A DNA stretch of 27,663 nucleotides from Ruminococcaceae bacterium UBA1320 (GTDB lineage: Bacteria > Bacillota > Clostridia > Oscillospirales > Ethanoligenentaceae), in assembly GCA_002306975.1 (NCBI GenBank), contig DBTI01000098.1, positions 1 through 27,663 on the forward strand, in the 5' to 3' direction. Numbering within the stretch: position 1 is the stretch's first letter; each line of letters opens with the position of its first letter. This document shows positions 1 to 6,835 of this stretch, piece by piece. The notes beneath the pieces were generated by a model. That model was not told the origin of the DNA. It made no database searches and saw nothing but the letters and a program-made list of their open reading frames with translations. The position numbers were made by a program, and so were the translations under genes.

Positions 1-531
1 CGCGTATAAATCAGGATCTTCGTCAAGGATCTGCCAGATTTTCGGTATAACCCATTCGGCGGATATTTTGCCGCCGTATCTTTTCAGCCATTTTTCGCCT
101 CGATCGGCCGCAGTTTTGTTCAGGCGGTTAGCCTTGTCCTGAGCGGCGTGATGCTTCCACAGCTTAACGTAAGCGTGCGGGTTTTGTTTGTATTGCTCCA
201 AAAAGCAAAGAGGGACGCCGTCGGCTGTAACCGGCATCACCGTGCATGAGGTGAAATCAATACCCACTCCGATAACATCATGCGCCGACACGTTGGCCTT
301 TTTTAACACATCGGGAATTGTTGTGGACAGCACGTCAATATAATCCTGAGGGTGCTGAAGGGCGTAATCAGCCGGAAGGTGTTTGTTCCCGTCGGGCAGA
401 TATTGATCCATTATGCCGTGCGGATATTCCAAAACGCTTGACGCGAGTTCTTCTCCGGTTGAAACGTCAACAAGCACAGCCCTGCCTGACAATGAGCCGT
501 AATCAATTCCTATTGTATATTTTTTACTCAT
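1..531 (-). CDS. araB: L-ribulokinase, N-terminal part (cut by window edge)
   Basis: AraB phosphorylates L-ribulose to L-ribulose 5-phosphate in cytosolic arabinose catabolism. About 177 codons are present; the C-terminal two thirds lie beyond position 1. The N-terminus reads MSKKYTIGIDYGSLSGRAVL, the FGGY-kinase phosphate-binding start in its ribulokinase form, followed by LASSVLEYPHG, VGIDFTSCT, YVKLWKHHAAQ and RYGGKISAEW, all typical of AraB rather than xylulokinase or glycerol kinase. The ATG at 531-529 has a CAGGAG ribosome site about 9 bases upstream. The gene lies downstream of araR in the same direction and has its own promoter and AraR-type operator in the 106-base gap. I am sure of the family; substrate assignment is supported by the araR neighbour. 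Confidence 0.93.
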   Translation of the reverse strand, partial: MSKKYTIGIDYGSLSGRAVLVDVSTGEELASSVLEYPHGIMDQYLPDGNKHLPADYALQHPQDYIDVLSTTIPDVLKKANVSAHDVIGVGIDFTSCTVMPVTADGVPLCFLEQYKQNPHAYVKLWKHHAAQDKANRLNKTAADRGEKWLKRYGGKISAEWVIPKIWQILDEDPDLYA

Positions 532-563
532 TTTTAAAACTCCTGACTTATACGCATTCTTCA

Positions 564-579
564 ACTTGTACGTACATCT
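564..579 (-). promoter_or_regulatory. AraR operator before araB
   Basis: The near-palindrome ACTTGTACGTACATCT has the GTACGTAC core of known AraR boxes in Bacillus. It lies just downstream of the predicted araB -10 box, so bound AraR would overlap the transcription start and block initiation. Seen directly: the palindrome and its position. Inferred: binding by the AraR encoded next door. Confidence 0.8.
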
Positions 580-591
580 TGCTTTACTTTT

Positions 592-620
592 ATTATAATA
601 TTATAAATTGCCATAGTCAA
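592..620 (-). promoter_or_regulatory. araB promoter
   Basis: On the minus strand TTGACT (620-615) is followed after exactly 17 bases by TATAAT (597-592), a near-consensus sigma-A promoter pointing at araB. The AraR box lies immediately downstream. Confidence 0.75.
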
Positions 621-637
621 TATGATTATTCAGTAAT

Positions 638-1714
638 TTACACTAACTTTTTTACAGAATCCCGCAGAACTAGCTTTGACAGCAGAATTGTTTTTACTTC
701 TTTTTCTGACTTTAACAAATCAAGAATAGCGCTGGCCGCTTTTTCACCCATTTCACTGCGGGCATGAGAAACCGAAGTGAGCTTTGCCGACGGTATTTTG
801 CACAGTTCCGAATCATCGAAGCCGATCACCGAAACATCCTGCGGGATGAACTTGCCGTTCCGTTCAAATGTTTCAATTGTTTTAACGGCAATCTGATCAT
901 TATAGCAAATAAGTGCCGAGCAATTTTGAAAGCGTTGCATAAAAAAGCTGTCGTAATTTTTGCTGAATATTGTTTCAATGTCTTCAGTGGTGTACCAAAG
1001 CACAGCTTCCTGCTTTAATTTTATGCCAAATTCATGACAGGCGTTAACAAAACCGTTATACCGCTTATGCCCCTGTATGTCGTCTGATTTAAAGATGCCG
1101 CCTATTTCGGTATGCCCGTTTTCAAGCAGATACTGGGTCGCCATGTAGCCGGAGCCTTCATCATTCATCAAAACATAAGAGCTTTCAAAACCGCTGTAAT
1201 TTCCGTTTATAAAAAGCAGAGGTATATGTTTTTTTACAAACATTTGAAGTATGGATAAATTGGGATTTGGAAGCGCGCTCTTTGTTCCTTCGATGATCAG
1301 CCCGTCAATATTCTGTGAAAGCATTGACTGAAGGCATGCTGCCTCTTTTTCGGTATCATTGCTGGTGATTCCAAGGCTTATTGCATAGCCGTTCTTTGTC
1401 ATTACATTTTCGATGCCCTTGATAATGCTTGGAAAAATATAGTCGTCAAGATAAGTTGTTATAACGCCGATTACACCGGTGCTTTGTTTTTGAAAAGGAA
1501 GAGCTTTTACAAATGTTCCACTTCCATGCCTTTTTTCCAAAAGCCCCTCATTCGTCAAAATTTCAATGGCTCTTCGAACTGTGAAACGGCTAAGACCAAA
1601 TGTTTCCGACAATTCATTCTCCGATGGAATTTTTTCGTTAAATCCGATTTTTTTATCTGAGATCTGGTTTCTCAGATAATATATTACCTTTTCGTACTTG
1701 TACTTTTCAGCCAT
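638..1714 (-). CDS. araR: Arabinose repressor AraR, GntR-type HTH fused to LacI-type sensor
   Basis: AraR represses arabinose genes until L-arabinose binds. The 358-residue protein begins with a GntR winged helix (about residues 5-70; IPSENELSETFGLSRFTVRR and GLLEKRHGSGTFV). From about residue 78 it continues as a LacI/GalR periplasmic-binding-like domain (TGVIGVITTYLDDYIFPSII, IDGLIIEG, ALICYNDQIA, VSVIGFDDSE). This GntR-plus-LacI-domain architecture and length are those of Bacillus AraR. The ATG at 1714 has AAGGGG about 12 bases upstream, a rather long spacing. The gene ends about 105 bases before araB and runs in the same direction. No GTACGTAC box is obvious before araR itself, so autoregulation is not shown by the sequence. 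Confidence 0.9.
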   Translation of the reverse strand: MAEKYKYEKVIYYLRNQISDKKIGFNEKIPSENELSETFGLSRFTVRRAIEILTNEGLLEKRHGSGTFVKALPFQKQSTGVIGVITTYLDDYIFPSIIKGIENVMTKNGYAISLGITSNDTEKEAACLQSMLSQNIDGLIIEGTKSALPNPNLSILQMFVKKHIPLLFINGNYSGFESSYVLMNDEGSGYMATQYLLENGHTEIGGIFKSDDIQGHKRYNGFVNACHEFGIKLKQEAVLWYTTEDIETIFSKNYDSFFMQRFQNCSALICYNDQIAVKTIETFERNGKFIPQDVSVIGFDDSELCKIPSAKLTSVSHARSEMGEKAASAILDLLKSEKEVKTILLSKLVLRDSVKKLV

Positions 1715-1828
1715 TTATAATTATTCCCCTTCTGATGACCATGCGTGGCGCGGTATGCGGTATTTCCGATCATCTGCCTGCCTCCGTTCAGCCGAATCCC
1801 CCACATAAGGCAGTTACCTGTTACATAA

Positions 1829-1857
1829 ATACTATTGCAAGCGGATTAAATTGTCAA
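1829..1857 (-). promoter_or_regulatory. araR promoter
   Basis: TTGACA (1857-1852) and TAGTAT (1834-1829), 17 bases apart on the minus strand, form a good sigma-A promoter. It would give araR a leader of roughly 105 bases. I see no strong structure in that leader. Confidence 0.65.
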
Positions 1858-1908
1858 TGATTTTTCATGCTATGCCGTCAATGCAATATGTAAAGTAGAA
1901 ATAGCTTT

Positions 1909-1978
1909 GTTGTCTCCCCCGCCTTCCGGCGGGGGAGACAACATCGTGTTTTCCCGCTCTGATTTGAAATTGCAATAA
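1909..1978 (+). repeat. Dispersed intergenic repeat, copy A, with 15-bp perfect hairpin
   Basis: Bases 1909-1923 and 1928-1942 are perfect inverted complements (GTTGTCTCCCCCGCC) around a TTCC loop. They lead into a segment ending TTTGAAATTGCAATAA (1963-1978). Neither side has a T-run, so this does not look like an ordinary terminator. Related sequence recurs at 5101-5148, 22785-22835 (reverse orientation) and 24524-24585. Confidence 0.6.
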
Positions 1979-2048
1979 ACAAAAAAGTAATTATATTTCC
2001 AATAAAATAGTTTAAAACGCAATTTAAATAAAATATTAGTCAATAGTA

Positions 2049-2057
2049 TGGTATAAT
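2049..2057 (+). promoter_or_regulatory. Extended -10 promoter for the AI-2E family gene
   Basis: TGGTATAAT is an extended -10 element (TG, one base, TATAAT). No convincing -35 box is present, as is common for extended -10 promoters. It gives a leader of about 90 bases. Confidence 0.45.
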
Positions 2058-2152
2058 ATCAATCATAGATAAGGAACATTTAACCACCTATTGCAAATTC
2101 AAATTTAAAACGAAACGATTCCACTTTAATAGTGAAAGCGAAGGAAATAGAA

Positions 2153-3352
2153 ATGGAATTCAACAAAGGTAATATAAAAAAGTTGTTATTGCTCATCACC
2201 TTTGGTGTTGCGCTCTATTGGTGTCTGCAAAACCTTTATCGCGTTCCCCAAATTGCAAATTATTTAGGCGGCATTTTGACGCCCATATTGCTTGGCTTGG
2301 CACTTGCTTTTATTTTAAATGTTTTAATGTTTCAGGTAGAAACGCGGCTTTTTGCCCCGCTCAACCGCAGATTTACAAAAATATGGCCTAAATTCCGACG
2401 ACCTCTGTGCATCCTATTAACATTCATCATTATTCTCGGTATTTTTACCTTGATCTTACTTATTATTATACCTCAGCTTGTTAACACAATTACCAACCTT
2501 ACAAATAACATACCGCCGTTTTTTAATCAGCTTCAAATCGAAATCCAAAAATTAAGTACTAAATATCCGGGAATCGGTGAATACTTCAGTAGTTTAAGCG
2601 TAAACTGGTCAAGCATCAGTGAAATGCTCGCAACGTACGGCAGGCAATTAGCAAGCCTGCTCGTCGGTTCAACCGTCGCTGTAACAGCAAACGTGTTCAA
2701 AGGCGCTATTACATCAATTTTGAGCCTTGTTATCGCAATCAACATTCTGGCACAAAAAGAGAAGCTGCAAAGCCAGTTGAAAAGAGCTTTATTTGCTTAT
2801 TTACCGATTAAAGCATACACAAAGACAGTTAAAATTTGCAGGCTTACAAACCGTACCTTTTCGAATTTTATTGCCGGTCAGGTTACGGAAGCCTGTATAC
2901 TCGGAACGCTCTGCTTTATTGGTATGTGCATATTCCGTTTTCCATACGCGCTCCTCATATCTGTTCTTGTCGTATTTATGGCTCTAATTCCTATAATCGG
3001 AGCATTTTTCAGCGTTTTAATTGGCGCATTGCTCATTTTAACCTCCAGCCCGATCACGGCTCTCTGGTTTATTTTGTATTTTGTTATTCTCCAACAGATA
3101 GAAGGCAATCTTATTTATCCGAGAGTTGTGGGCTCTAAAATAGGGCTTCCCGCCCTGTGGGTTCTTGTCGCTGTTACTATCGGCGGCAACGCTTTCGGTG
3201 TTATCGGAATGCTCATTAATATTCCGCTTTGTTCTGTCTTGTATGTTCTGTTGCGCGAAAACGTAAACAAACGGCTCGGTAAATCGACGCTGTTTGCCAA
3301 AGGAAAAGACAAGGGCAAAAATATCAAGCAAGCAACAAAAGATAGTAAATAA
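2153..3352 (+). CDS. AI-2E family transporter (PerM/YdiK-like membrane protein)
   Basis: This 399-residue polytopic membrane protein belongs to the AI-2E family transporters. Hydrophobic segments begin near residues 10, 38, 85, 185, 245, 265, 300 and 330. The C-terminal family signature is clear: ILQQIEGNLIYPRVVGSKIG, then GLPALWVLVAVTIGG and FGVIGMLINIP. Members export diverse small molecules or ions, and the AI-2 name should not be read as a substrate assignment. The lysine-rich tail is probably cytoplasmic. I place the start at the ATG at 2153, which has AAGGA 7 bases upstream; a GTG at 2132 would add seven residues but lacks a good ribosome site. It is a single-gene unit between its own promoter and a strong terminator. 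Confidence 0.88.
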   Translation: MEFNKGNIKKLLLLITFGVALYWCLQNLYRVPQIANYLGGILTPILLGLALAFILNVLMFQVETRLFAPLNRRFTKIWPKFRRPLCILLTFIIILGIFTLILLIIIPQLVNTITNLTNNIPPFFNQLQIEIQKLSTKYPGIGEYFSSLSVNWSSISEMLATYGRQLASLLVGSTVAVTANVFKGAITSILSLVIAINILAQKEKLQSQLKRALFAYLPIKAYTKTVKICRLTNRTFSNFIAGQVTEACILGTLCFIGMCIFRFPYALLISVLVVFMALIPIIGAFFSVLIGALLILTSSPITALWFILYFVILQQIEGNLIYPRVVGSKIGLPALWVLVAVTIGGNAFGVIGMLINIPLCSVLYVLLRENVNKRLGKSTLFAKGKDKGKNIKQATKDSK

Positions 3353-3354
3353 CT

Positions 3355-3394
3355 AAAGCGGGCGTTTCGAAATTGCTTTCGAAACGCCCGCTTT
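3355..3394 (+). terminator. Terminator of the AI-2E family gene
   Basis: A 17-bp perfect stem (AAAGCGGGCGTTTCGAA against its complement) with a short loop begins just after the stop codon, and the arm ends in TTTT. It is an intrinsic terminator. Confidence 0.85.
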
Positions 3395-3506
3395 TAGTTA
3401 TGCCGTGTATTAACCTTAAAAAAATTTGTGCTCGACATTCAAGCAAAGTAATTTTGTTAATTGGAAATTGTAATAACTTAAACACTCATCAGGTTATAAT
3501 CAAAAA

Positions 3507-3851
3507 TCAATATATGTCGTGAGGATTTACTTTTTCAAGCCACATTTCTTCAAGTGTTTCTAAATCTTCGGCAAATTCTTTATCTGTTTGAGTCTCTTTT
3601 TTCTCTAATTCCTCGAGCGCTACAAATTCAAAAGAATTGGAACCGAATTCATTCCAGTCTTTTTCTATGATTTTATTAACGCAGCTGCCGGTTATTTTTG
3701 AAAATTCATATCGGTTTTTATACGCCTGCAAATCAACAACTGAAGATATCAGCATTTTTCCATTGGCGATATTTTTTATCGCGCAGATTCCTCCTGTTAT
3801 CTTCCGCTCCTTATAAGTTGCTTGAAGCTCTTTCTTTTTCTCTTTATCCAT
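3507..3851 (-). CDS. GIY-YIG-like small protein
   Basis: The 114-residue protein starts MDKEKKKELQATYKERK and continues GGICAIKNIANGKMLISS, which has the spacing of the GIY-YIG nuclease core in the small group seen in many Firmicutes; a DWNEFGSNSFEF segment follows. Both tyrosine triads are degenerate here (GIC and LIS), so nuclease activity is doubtful. A Glu-rich C-terminal helix (EELEKKETQTDKEFAEDLET) follows. The ATG at 3851 lies 4 bases after the stop of the upstream gene and the ribosome site is weak (GGGG), so translation is probably coupled to that gene. The function of this subgroup is not known to me. Confidence 0.65.
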   Translation of the reverse strand: MDKEKKKELQATYKERKITGGICAIKNIANGKMLISSVVDLQAYKNRYEFSKITGSCVNKIIEKDWNEFGSNSFEFVALEELEKKETQTDKEFAEDLETLEEMWLEKVNPHDIY

Positions 3852-3855
3852 GTTA

Positions 3856-4335
3856 TCAGTACCCCATCTCTTTTAGGATTCGCGAAAGTGTCTTAAGGCG
3901 CTCACCAATCAGTTCATCATCTGTGCCAAGCGCATTTGCAAACAATTTAATATCCTCATCAATCATCGGATTATCGGTGCAAACCGAAATGGACATGGCA
4001 TCTCCCTGCAAACCAACGCGGTCAATCGTTGTATTATCAGGGTCATATAATTTTTCAAAGCGATAAGCCTCTCCAAAATATTGCTTGGTTCTACAGACTA
4101 ATATCGCCAGATCAAGAACACGGTGCAAGGGTAATTCTTCTGACTGGCGAGACCATTTTTCCCCTGTGTGCCGCCAGACCTTTGCAGAAATATCTATTTT
4201 GCCGCGGTCATTCCATTGAGCCAGACCGAGTGAAAGCCCTTTTGCGTCTGAATTATAGGCCAATCTGCCGTCAACGTTTTCATAGTTTTCTGAAACAACA
4301 ACCGGCTTATGCTTTAATGTTGTAGGAATTTTCAT
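3856..4335 (-). CDS. DUF6530-like hypothetical protein
   Basis: This 159-residue soluble protein has no signal peptide or membrane segment. Recognisable stretches are HKPVVVSENYENVDGRLAYN, LGLAQWNDRGKIDISAKVWR and ELPLHRVLDLAILVCRTK, which I recall from a conserved Firmicutes family of unknown function (DUF6530); that link is from memory. The ATG at 4335 has GAAGGTG 6 bases upstream. It is the first gene of a two-gene unit with the GIY-YIG-like gene (4-base gap). Its upstream region carries repeated AAATTAGTAATTT motifs that look like operators. I cannot assign a biochemical role. Confidence 0.7.
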   Translation of the reverse strand: MKIPTTLKHKPVVVSENYENVDGRLAYNSDAKGLSLGLAQWNDRGKIDISAKVWRHTGEKWSRQSEELPLHRVLDLAILVCRTKQYFGEAYRFEKLYDPDNTTIDRVGLQGDAMSISVCTDNPMIDEDIKLFANALGTDDELIGERLKTLSRILKEMGY

Positions 4336-4346
4336 AATCGCACCTT

Positions 4347-4391
4347 CAATTAGTAATTTAGTAAATTAGTAATTTACCAAATTACTAATTG
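4347..4391. promoter_or_regulatory. AT-rich tandem and inverted repeats, probable operator
   Basis: CAATTAGTAATTT (4347-4359) recurs as AAATTAGTAATTT (4363-4375) and in inverted form as AAATTACTAATTG (4379-4391). Three near-identical 13-base units within 45 bases directly before the 4335 start suggest a repressor site, in the style of MarR-like operators. The cognate regulator is not identifiable here. Confidence 0.5.
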
Positions 4392-4491
4392 CAATTATTG
4401 TATTACAATATAGTTTTTTTGTCAATTTCTATTTTAGAATATAACGTTTTTTTCAATTACGATAAAAAGTTATTATTTTGTTGCAAAAAAC

Positions 4492-4532
4492 AAAGCAGAT
4501 ACTCTTTACTAATTGAAAAGAGTATCTGCTTT
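4492..4532 (-). terminator. Terminator of the HIT gene
   Basis: A 16-bp perfect stem (AAAGCAGATACTCTTT and its complement) with a 9-base loop is followed on the minus strand by GTTTTTTGC. It sits about 55 bases after the HIT stop codon. Confidence 0.8.
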
Positions 4533-4585
4533 ATATTAATTTAGCTGATTACAGCAATTTAATTTTTAGAAAGAAGCTGATTAGT

Positions 4586-5002
4586 TTAAAGATTCTCTCT
4601 TATTTTTGCAATCAGTTTTTCATTTTCACTGTCTTCTAAATATACTTTGTGTGGATTCATCTCGAATGTTGATCCCCATCCATAGCCGTCCTGATATTTT
4701 GGAACGATGTGAAAATGCAAATGCGCTAATGTATCGGCATATGCGCCATAATTTATTTTGTCAGGTGAAAATGCTTTTTGAATTGCGCGAGCAACTTGCC
4801 GTACATCTTTCATAAACAGGTCAAGTTCCTCGTCTGAAAGCTCATAAAACTCTTTTGCGTGTTTTTCGTATGCAACAAGGCAGCGGCCGCGATAAGTTTG
4901 CTCCTTAAAAAGATAAACCGTTGAAACATTTAGTTTCTTGATCTCAATCATCAGTTCATCTAATCTTTGATCCTTTTCGCAATAAAAACATGAGTTATCC
5001 AA
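4586..5002 (-). CDS. HIT family hydrolase
   Basis: HIT proteins are nucleotide hydrolases or transferases that cleave nucleoside phosphoramidates or dinucleoside polyphosphates. The histidine triad is HLHFHIVPK (His94, 96, 98 from the chosen start), preceded by ELSDEELDLFMKDVRQVARA and KINYGAY. An N-terminal CFYCEK pair could bind zinc. I choose a TTG start at 5002 (138 residues), 10 bases after GGGGG, because it gives the family-like beginning LDNSCFYCEKDQRLDEL read with initiator Met. An ATG at 5053 has no ribosome site and lies on top of a TATAAT promoter element, so it is probably untranslated. It is a single-gene unit with its own terminator; the substrate is unknown. Confidence 0.82.
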   Translation of the reverse strand: MDNSCFYCEKDQRLDELMIEIKKLNVSTVYLFKEQTYRGRCLVAYEKHAKEFYELSDEELDLFMKDVRQVARAIQKAFSPDKINYGAYADTLAHLHFHIVPKYQDGYGWGSTFEMNPHKVYLEDSENEKLIAKIRENL

Positions 5003-5041
5003 CTGTTTGTTTCCCCCAGAAAAAATATTTTGACTAACGTT

Positions 5042-5050
5042 ATTATAACA
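5042..5050 (-). promoter_or_regulatory. Extended -10 promoter for the HIT gene
   Basis: On the minus strand TGTTATAAT matches TG-N-TATAAT. The -35 region is weak. Its position inside the longest open frame argues for the downstream TTG start of the HIT gene. Confidence 0.45.
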
Positions 5051-5100
5051 CATATAGCCAAAAAGTAATGATTTTTTATCATAGCAATTGCAAAATCAAA

Positions 5101-5148
5101 GAGGAATATAACGTCCTGCCTTCCCGTTTTTATTTGAAACTGCAATAA
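5101..5148 (+). repeat. Dispersed intergenic repeat, copy B
   Basis: The segment GAGGAATATAACGTCCT, then CCCGTTTTTATTTGAAA and a final CTGCAATAA, aligns with copy C almost base for base and shares the TTTGAAA-TGCAATAA end with copies A and D. It lies between the 3' end of the nif operon and the HIT gene. Confidence 0.6.
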
Positions 5149-5187
5149 TTTTCACATAAGAACCCTGTTACACTTTTTATTCAACTT

Positions 5188-5234
5188 AAAAATCCGGCTA
5201 TTTACATCCTTCACAGGCATTTCCTCCGGATTTT
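5188..5234 (-). terminator. Weak terminator at the end of the nif operon
   Basis: AAAATCCGG and CCGGATTTT form a 9-bp stem around the last codons of the final gene, followed on the minus strand by TTTTTAAG. The loop is long (28 bases), so efficiency is doubtful. No better terminator is visible before the HIT gene. Confidence 0.35.
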
Positions 5235-6133
5235 CTGTCGAACGTCTTAATTTTTATTATCACATCGGATATATCATGAGAATACTTTTTATCCTCTCCA
5301 AAATATACTTTGCCATCACAGAAGGAGACAATAAGAGGCTTTATGGCCATTAATTCATCGCTGAAGTGGCTTATTACAAGTGTTGGCTCATAATGCGTCA
5401 CGGTCTCGTCTGATTTTATTACTTCAATGGAATTGGAAATGGTTTTGAGCTCCGCTACCGTACCGTTCTCATTGAATTTCAGTGAGTTTAAGTCGCCGCT
5501 TATGCCCACAGCGTCAATATCAAAAGCCATAATTGTTCCTATGGGCGTGCTAACCGCATAAGGCTTTAACGGTTCAACCGATTTGATTGAACCGTTTTCA
5601 TACAAAGACAAGCCTATTCGTATTGGTATTTCACCATACGGCGTATTTATAAACAGCTTTTCCCGCGGCCAGAAGGTAAGGCTTTTGACCGAACCGCTCT
5701 CATAAAAGTTAACGCAGATGATTTTGCTTTCTATTTTACCAAACGGAAAATTAAGCTGCATAGACTTTGCAAGCCCGTATTCACTATTTTCCGTCCAGTA
5801 TCCGCTTATCTTGCCGTTTAGCGGAAACACACGCATCAACGCGCCGCTGTCATAAAAGGTCAAAAGTTCGGCCGGTATTTTACCAATGGGGGTATCCACC
5901 TCTGTCTGCTCTTGAAGCGACAGCTTTTTGAGCGCGCCGTTTTGATAAAATGAGAGTGACGAGGTGAATTTCCGTCTCACCCCGTCATCTTCATATTGCG
6001 GTATCAATAAGCCAAGCGGCGTGTTAATTCTGTTTTTCTCTACGAGTGTACATTCTTTGAGCACGCCGTTTTTGAAATAACCGTCAAACATCACGCCGCG
6101 AAGTAAGCCAACATCTGTTTTCAGCTCTCGCAT
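5198..6133 (-). CDS. Unrecognised repeat protein, last gene of the nif operon
   Basis: This 311-residue protein has no signal peptide or membrane segment. About six imperfect repeats of 30-46 residues fill the first 230 residues. Each has the pattern aromatic-x-x-NG-x-hydrophobic-K, then TP-hydrophobic-G-x-IP: YFKNGVLKECTL with NTPLG, FYQNGALKKLSL with DTPIGKIP, NFYESGSVKSL with NTPYGEIP, and LYENGSIKSVEP with STPIG. This recalls MORN-type or YwqK-type beta-hairpin repeats. The C-terminus ends NACEGCK, a CxxC pair. The ATG at 6133 overlaps the anfO-like stop by 13 bases and has GGAGAGG 10 bases upstream; a TTG at 6154 is less likely. Its place in the operon suggests a nitrogenase-related role, but I know no characterised homologue. 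Confidence 0.75.
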   Translation of the reverse strand: MRELKTDVGLLRGVMFDGYFKNGVLKECTLVEKNRINTPLGLLIPQYEDDGVRRKFTSSLSFYQNGALKKLSLQEQTEVDTPIGKIPAELLTFYDSGALMRVFPLNGKISGYWTENSEYGLAKSMQLNFPFGKIESKIICVNFYESGSVKSLTFWPREKLFINTPYGEIPIRIGLSLYENGSIKSVEPLKPYAVSTPIGTIMAFDIDAVGISGDLNSLKFNENGTVAELKTISNSIEVIKSDETVTHYEPTLVISHFSDELMAIKPLIVSFCDGKVYFGEDKKYSHDISDVIIKIKTFDRKSGGNACEGCK

Positions 6134-6786
6134 GACACAGCGTCCTCTCCGCAAACCTTGTGTGTAACGATTACACGCAAGGAACCGTCTAACTTTTTTG
6201 ACCTGTATTTAAGATTAAGCCTGCCGAATTCACGGTCAAACCACGGTGGAATATGCGCACATATAATTTCAAGGCTTAAAAACGGAATAGATGAAAAAAA
6301 AGGCATAAGCGCCTGCTTTGAAGTTATACCCGGCTTTTTTACCTGTAGTGTTTTCAGGTCTATATGATATTTGCCCTCACCTATTTCAATAGGTCTGTCT
6401 GTATATATTATGGTTTCGCCTTCGTCAATTTTTAAGAGCTGAGTTTCAAGCTGTGCCCCCAGTCTTAAAATAAACTGCTCCGGTTCTCCCTCAATTTCAA
6501 ATATGGTGTATCCGGCAGCATCAAAAATATTATAAGGCAGCCCTGAAATATCGCTGCCGACGATCACCTTGCTGTCGTGGTCAAGTATTTCCGAAAGAGT
6601 GCGTTCAAGGTCGATTAGTTCCCGTCTGACCTTGCCCATGCTTGCCTGATTTTCAATGCTGAACTGAAGGCTGCCGGCTATAGACCAGTCTTCACCGTCC
6701 ACCGCGAAAATTTTGAACTGCTTTCCCTCAGAAAAATCTGACGTTGTCCCCATATCGTTTAAAATTGCAGCTATTGTATGTTTCAT
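6121..6786 (-). CDS. AnfO-family nitrogenase accessory protein
   Basis: The 221-residue protein resembles the family named after AnfO of the iron-only nitrogenase. Family features seen are the start MKHTIAAILNDMGTTSDFSE, a central stretch YNIFDAAGYTIFEIEGEPEQ, and a C-terminal TSKQALMPFF followed by EIICAHIPPWFDREF. It is likely soluble and cytosolic. In Azotobacter AnfO belongs to the Fe-only system, but relatives occur in Mo-type nif clusters of clostridia; here no anfG or vnfG delta subunit is present. The biochemical role is unsettled. The ATG at 6786 has a GGGGG ribosome site 8 bases upstream and lies 49 bases after nifV-alpha; a longer frame to 6864 would overlap nifV-alpha and lacks this site. 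Confidence 0.72.
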   Translation of the reverse strand: MKHTIAAILNDMGTTSDFSEGKQFKIFAVDGEDWSIAGSLQFSIENQASMGKVRRELIDLERTLSEILDHDSKVIVGSDISGLPYNIFDAAGYTIFEIEGEPEQFILRLGAQLETQLLKIDEGETIIYTDRPIEIGEGKYHIDLKTLQVKKPGITSKQALMPFFSSIPFLSLEIICAHIPPWFDREFGRLNLKYRSKKLDGSLRVIVTHKVCGEDAVSCES

Positions 6787-6835
6787 AAACGCAGCCCCCT
6801 TTAAATAGCTGGATATACTGCCAAAAAATACGGCA

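Noticed and set aside
318..767. Plus-strand open frame of 149 codons
   Set aside because: It runs antisense to araB, across the araB promoter and into the end of araR; the sequence is low-complexity and has no homology that I recognise.
1909..1942. Perfect hairpin as a terminator for araR or an unseen gene
   Set aside because: There is no T-run on either strand and no coding region ends nearby; it fits better as the head of the dispersed repeat.
4960..5145. Short minus-strand frame overlapping the HIT start region
   Set aside because: It overlaps the HIT gene in another frame and includes its promoter and repeat copy B.
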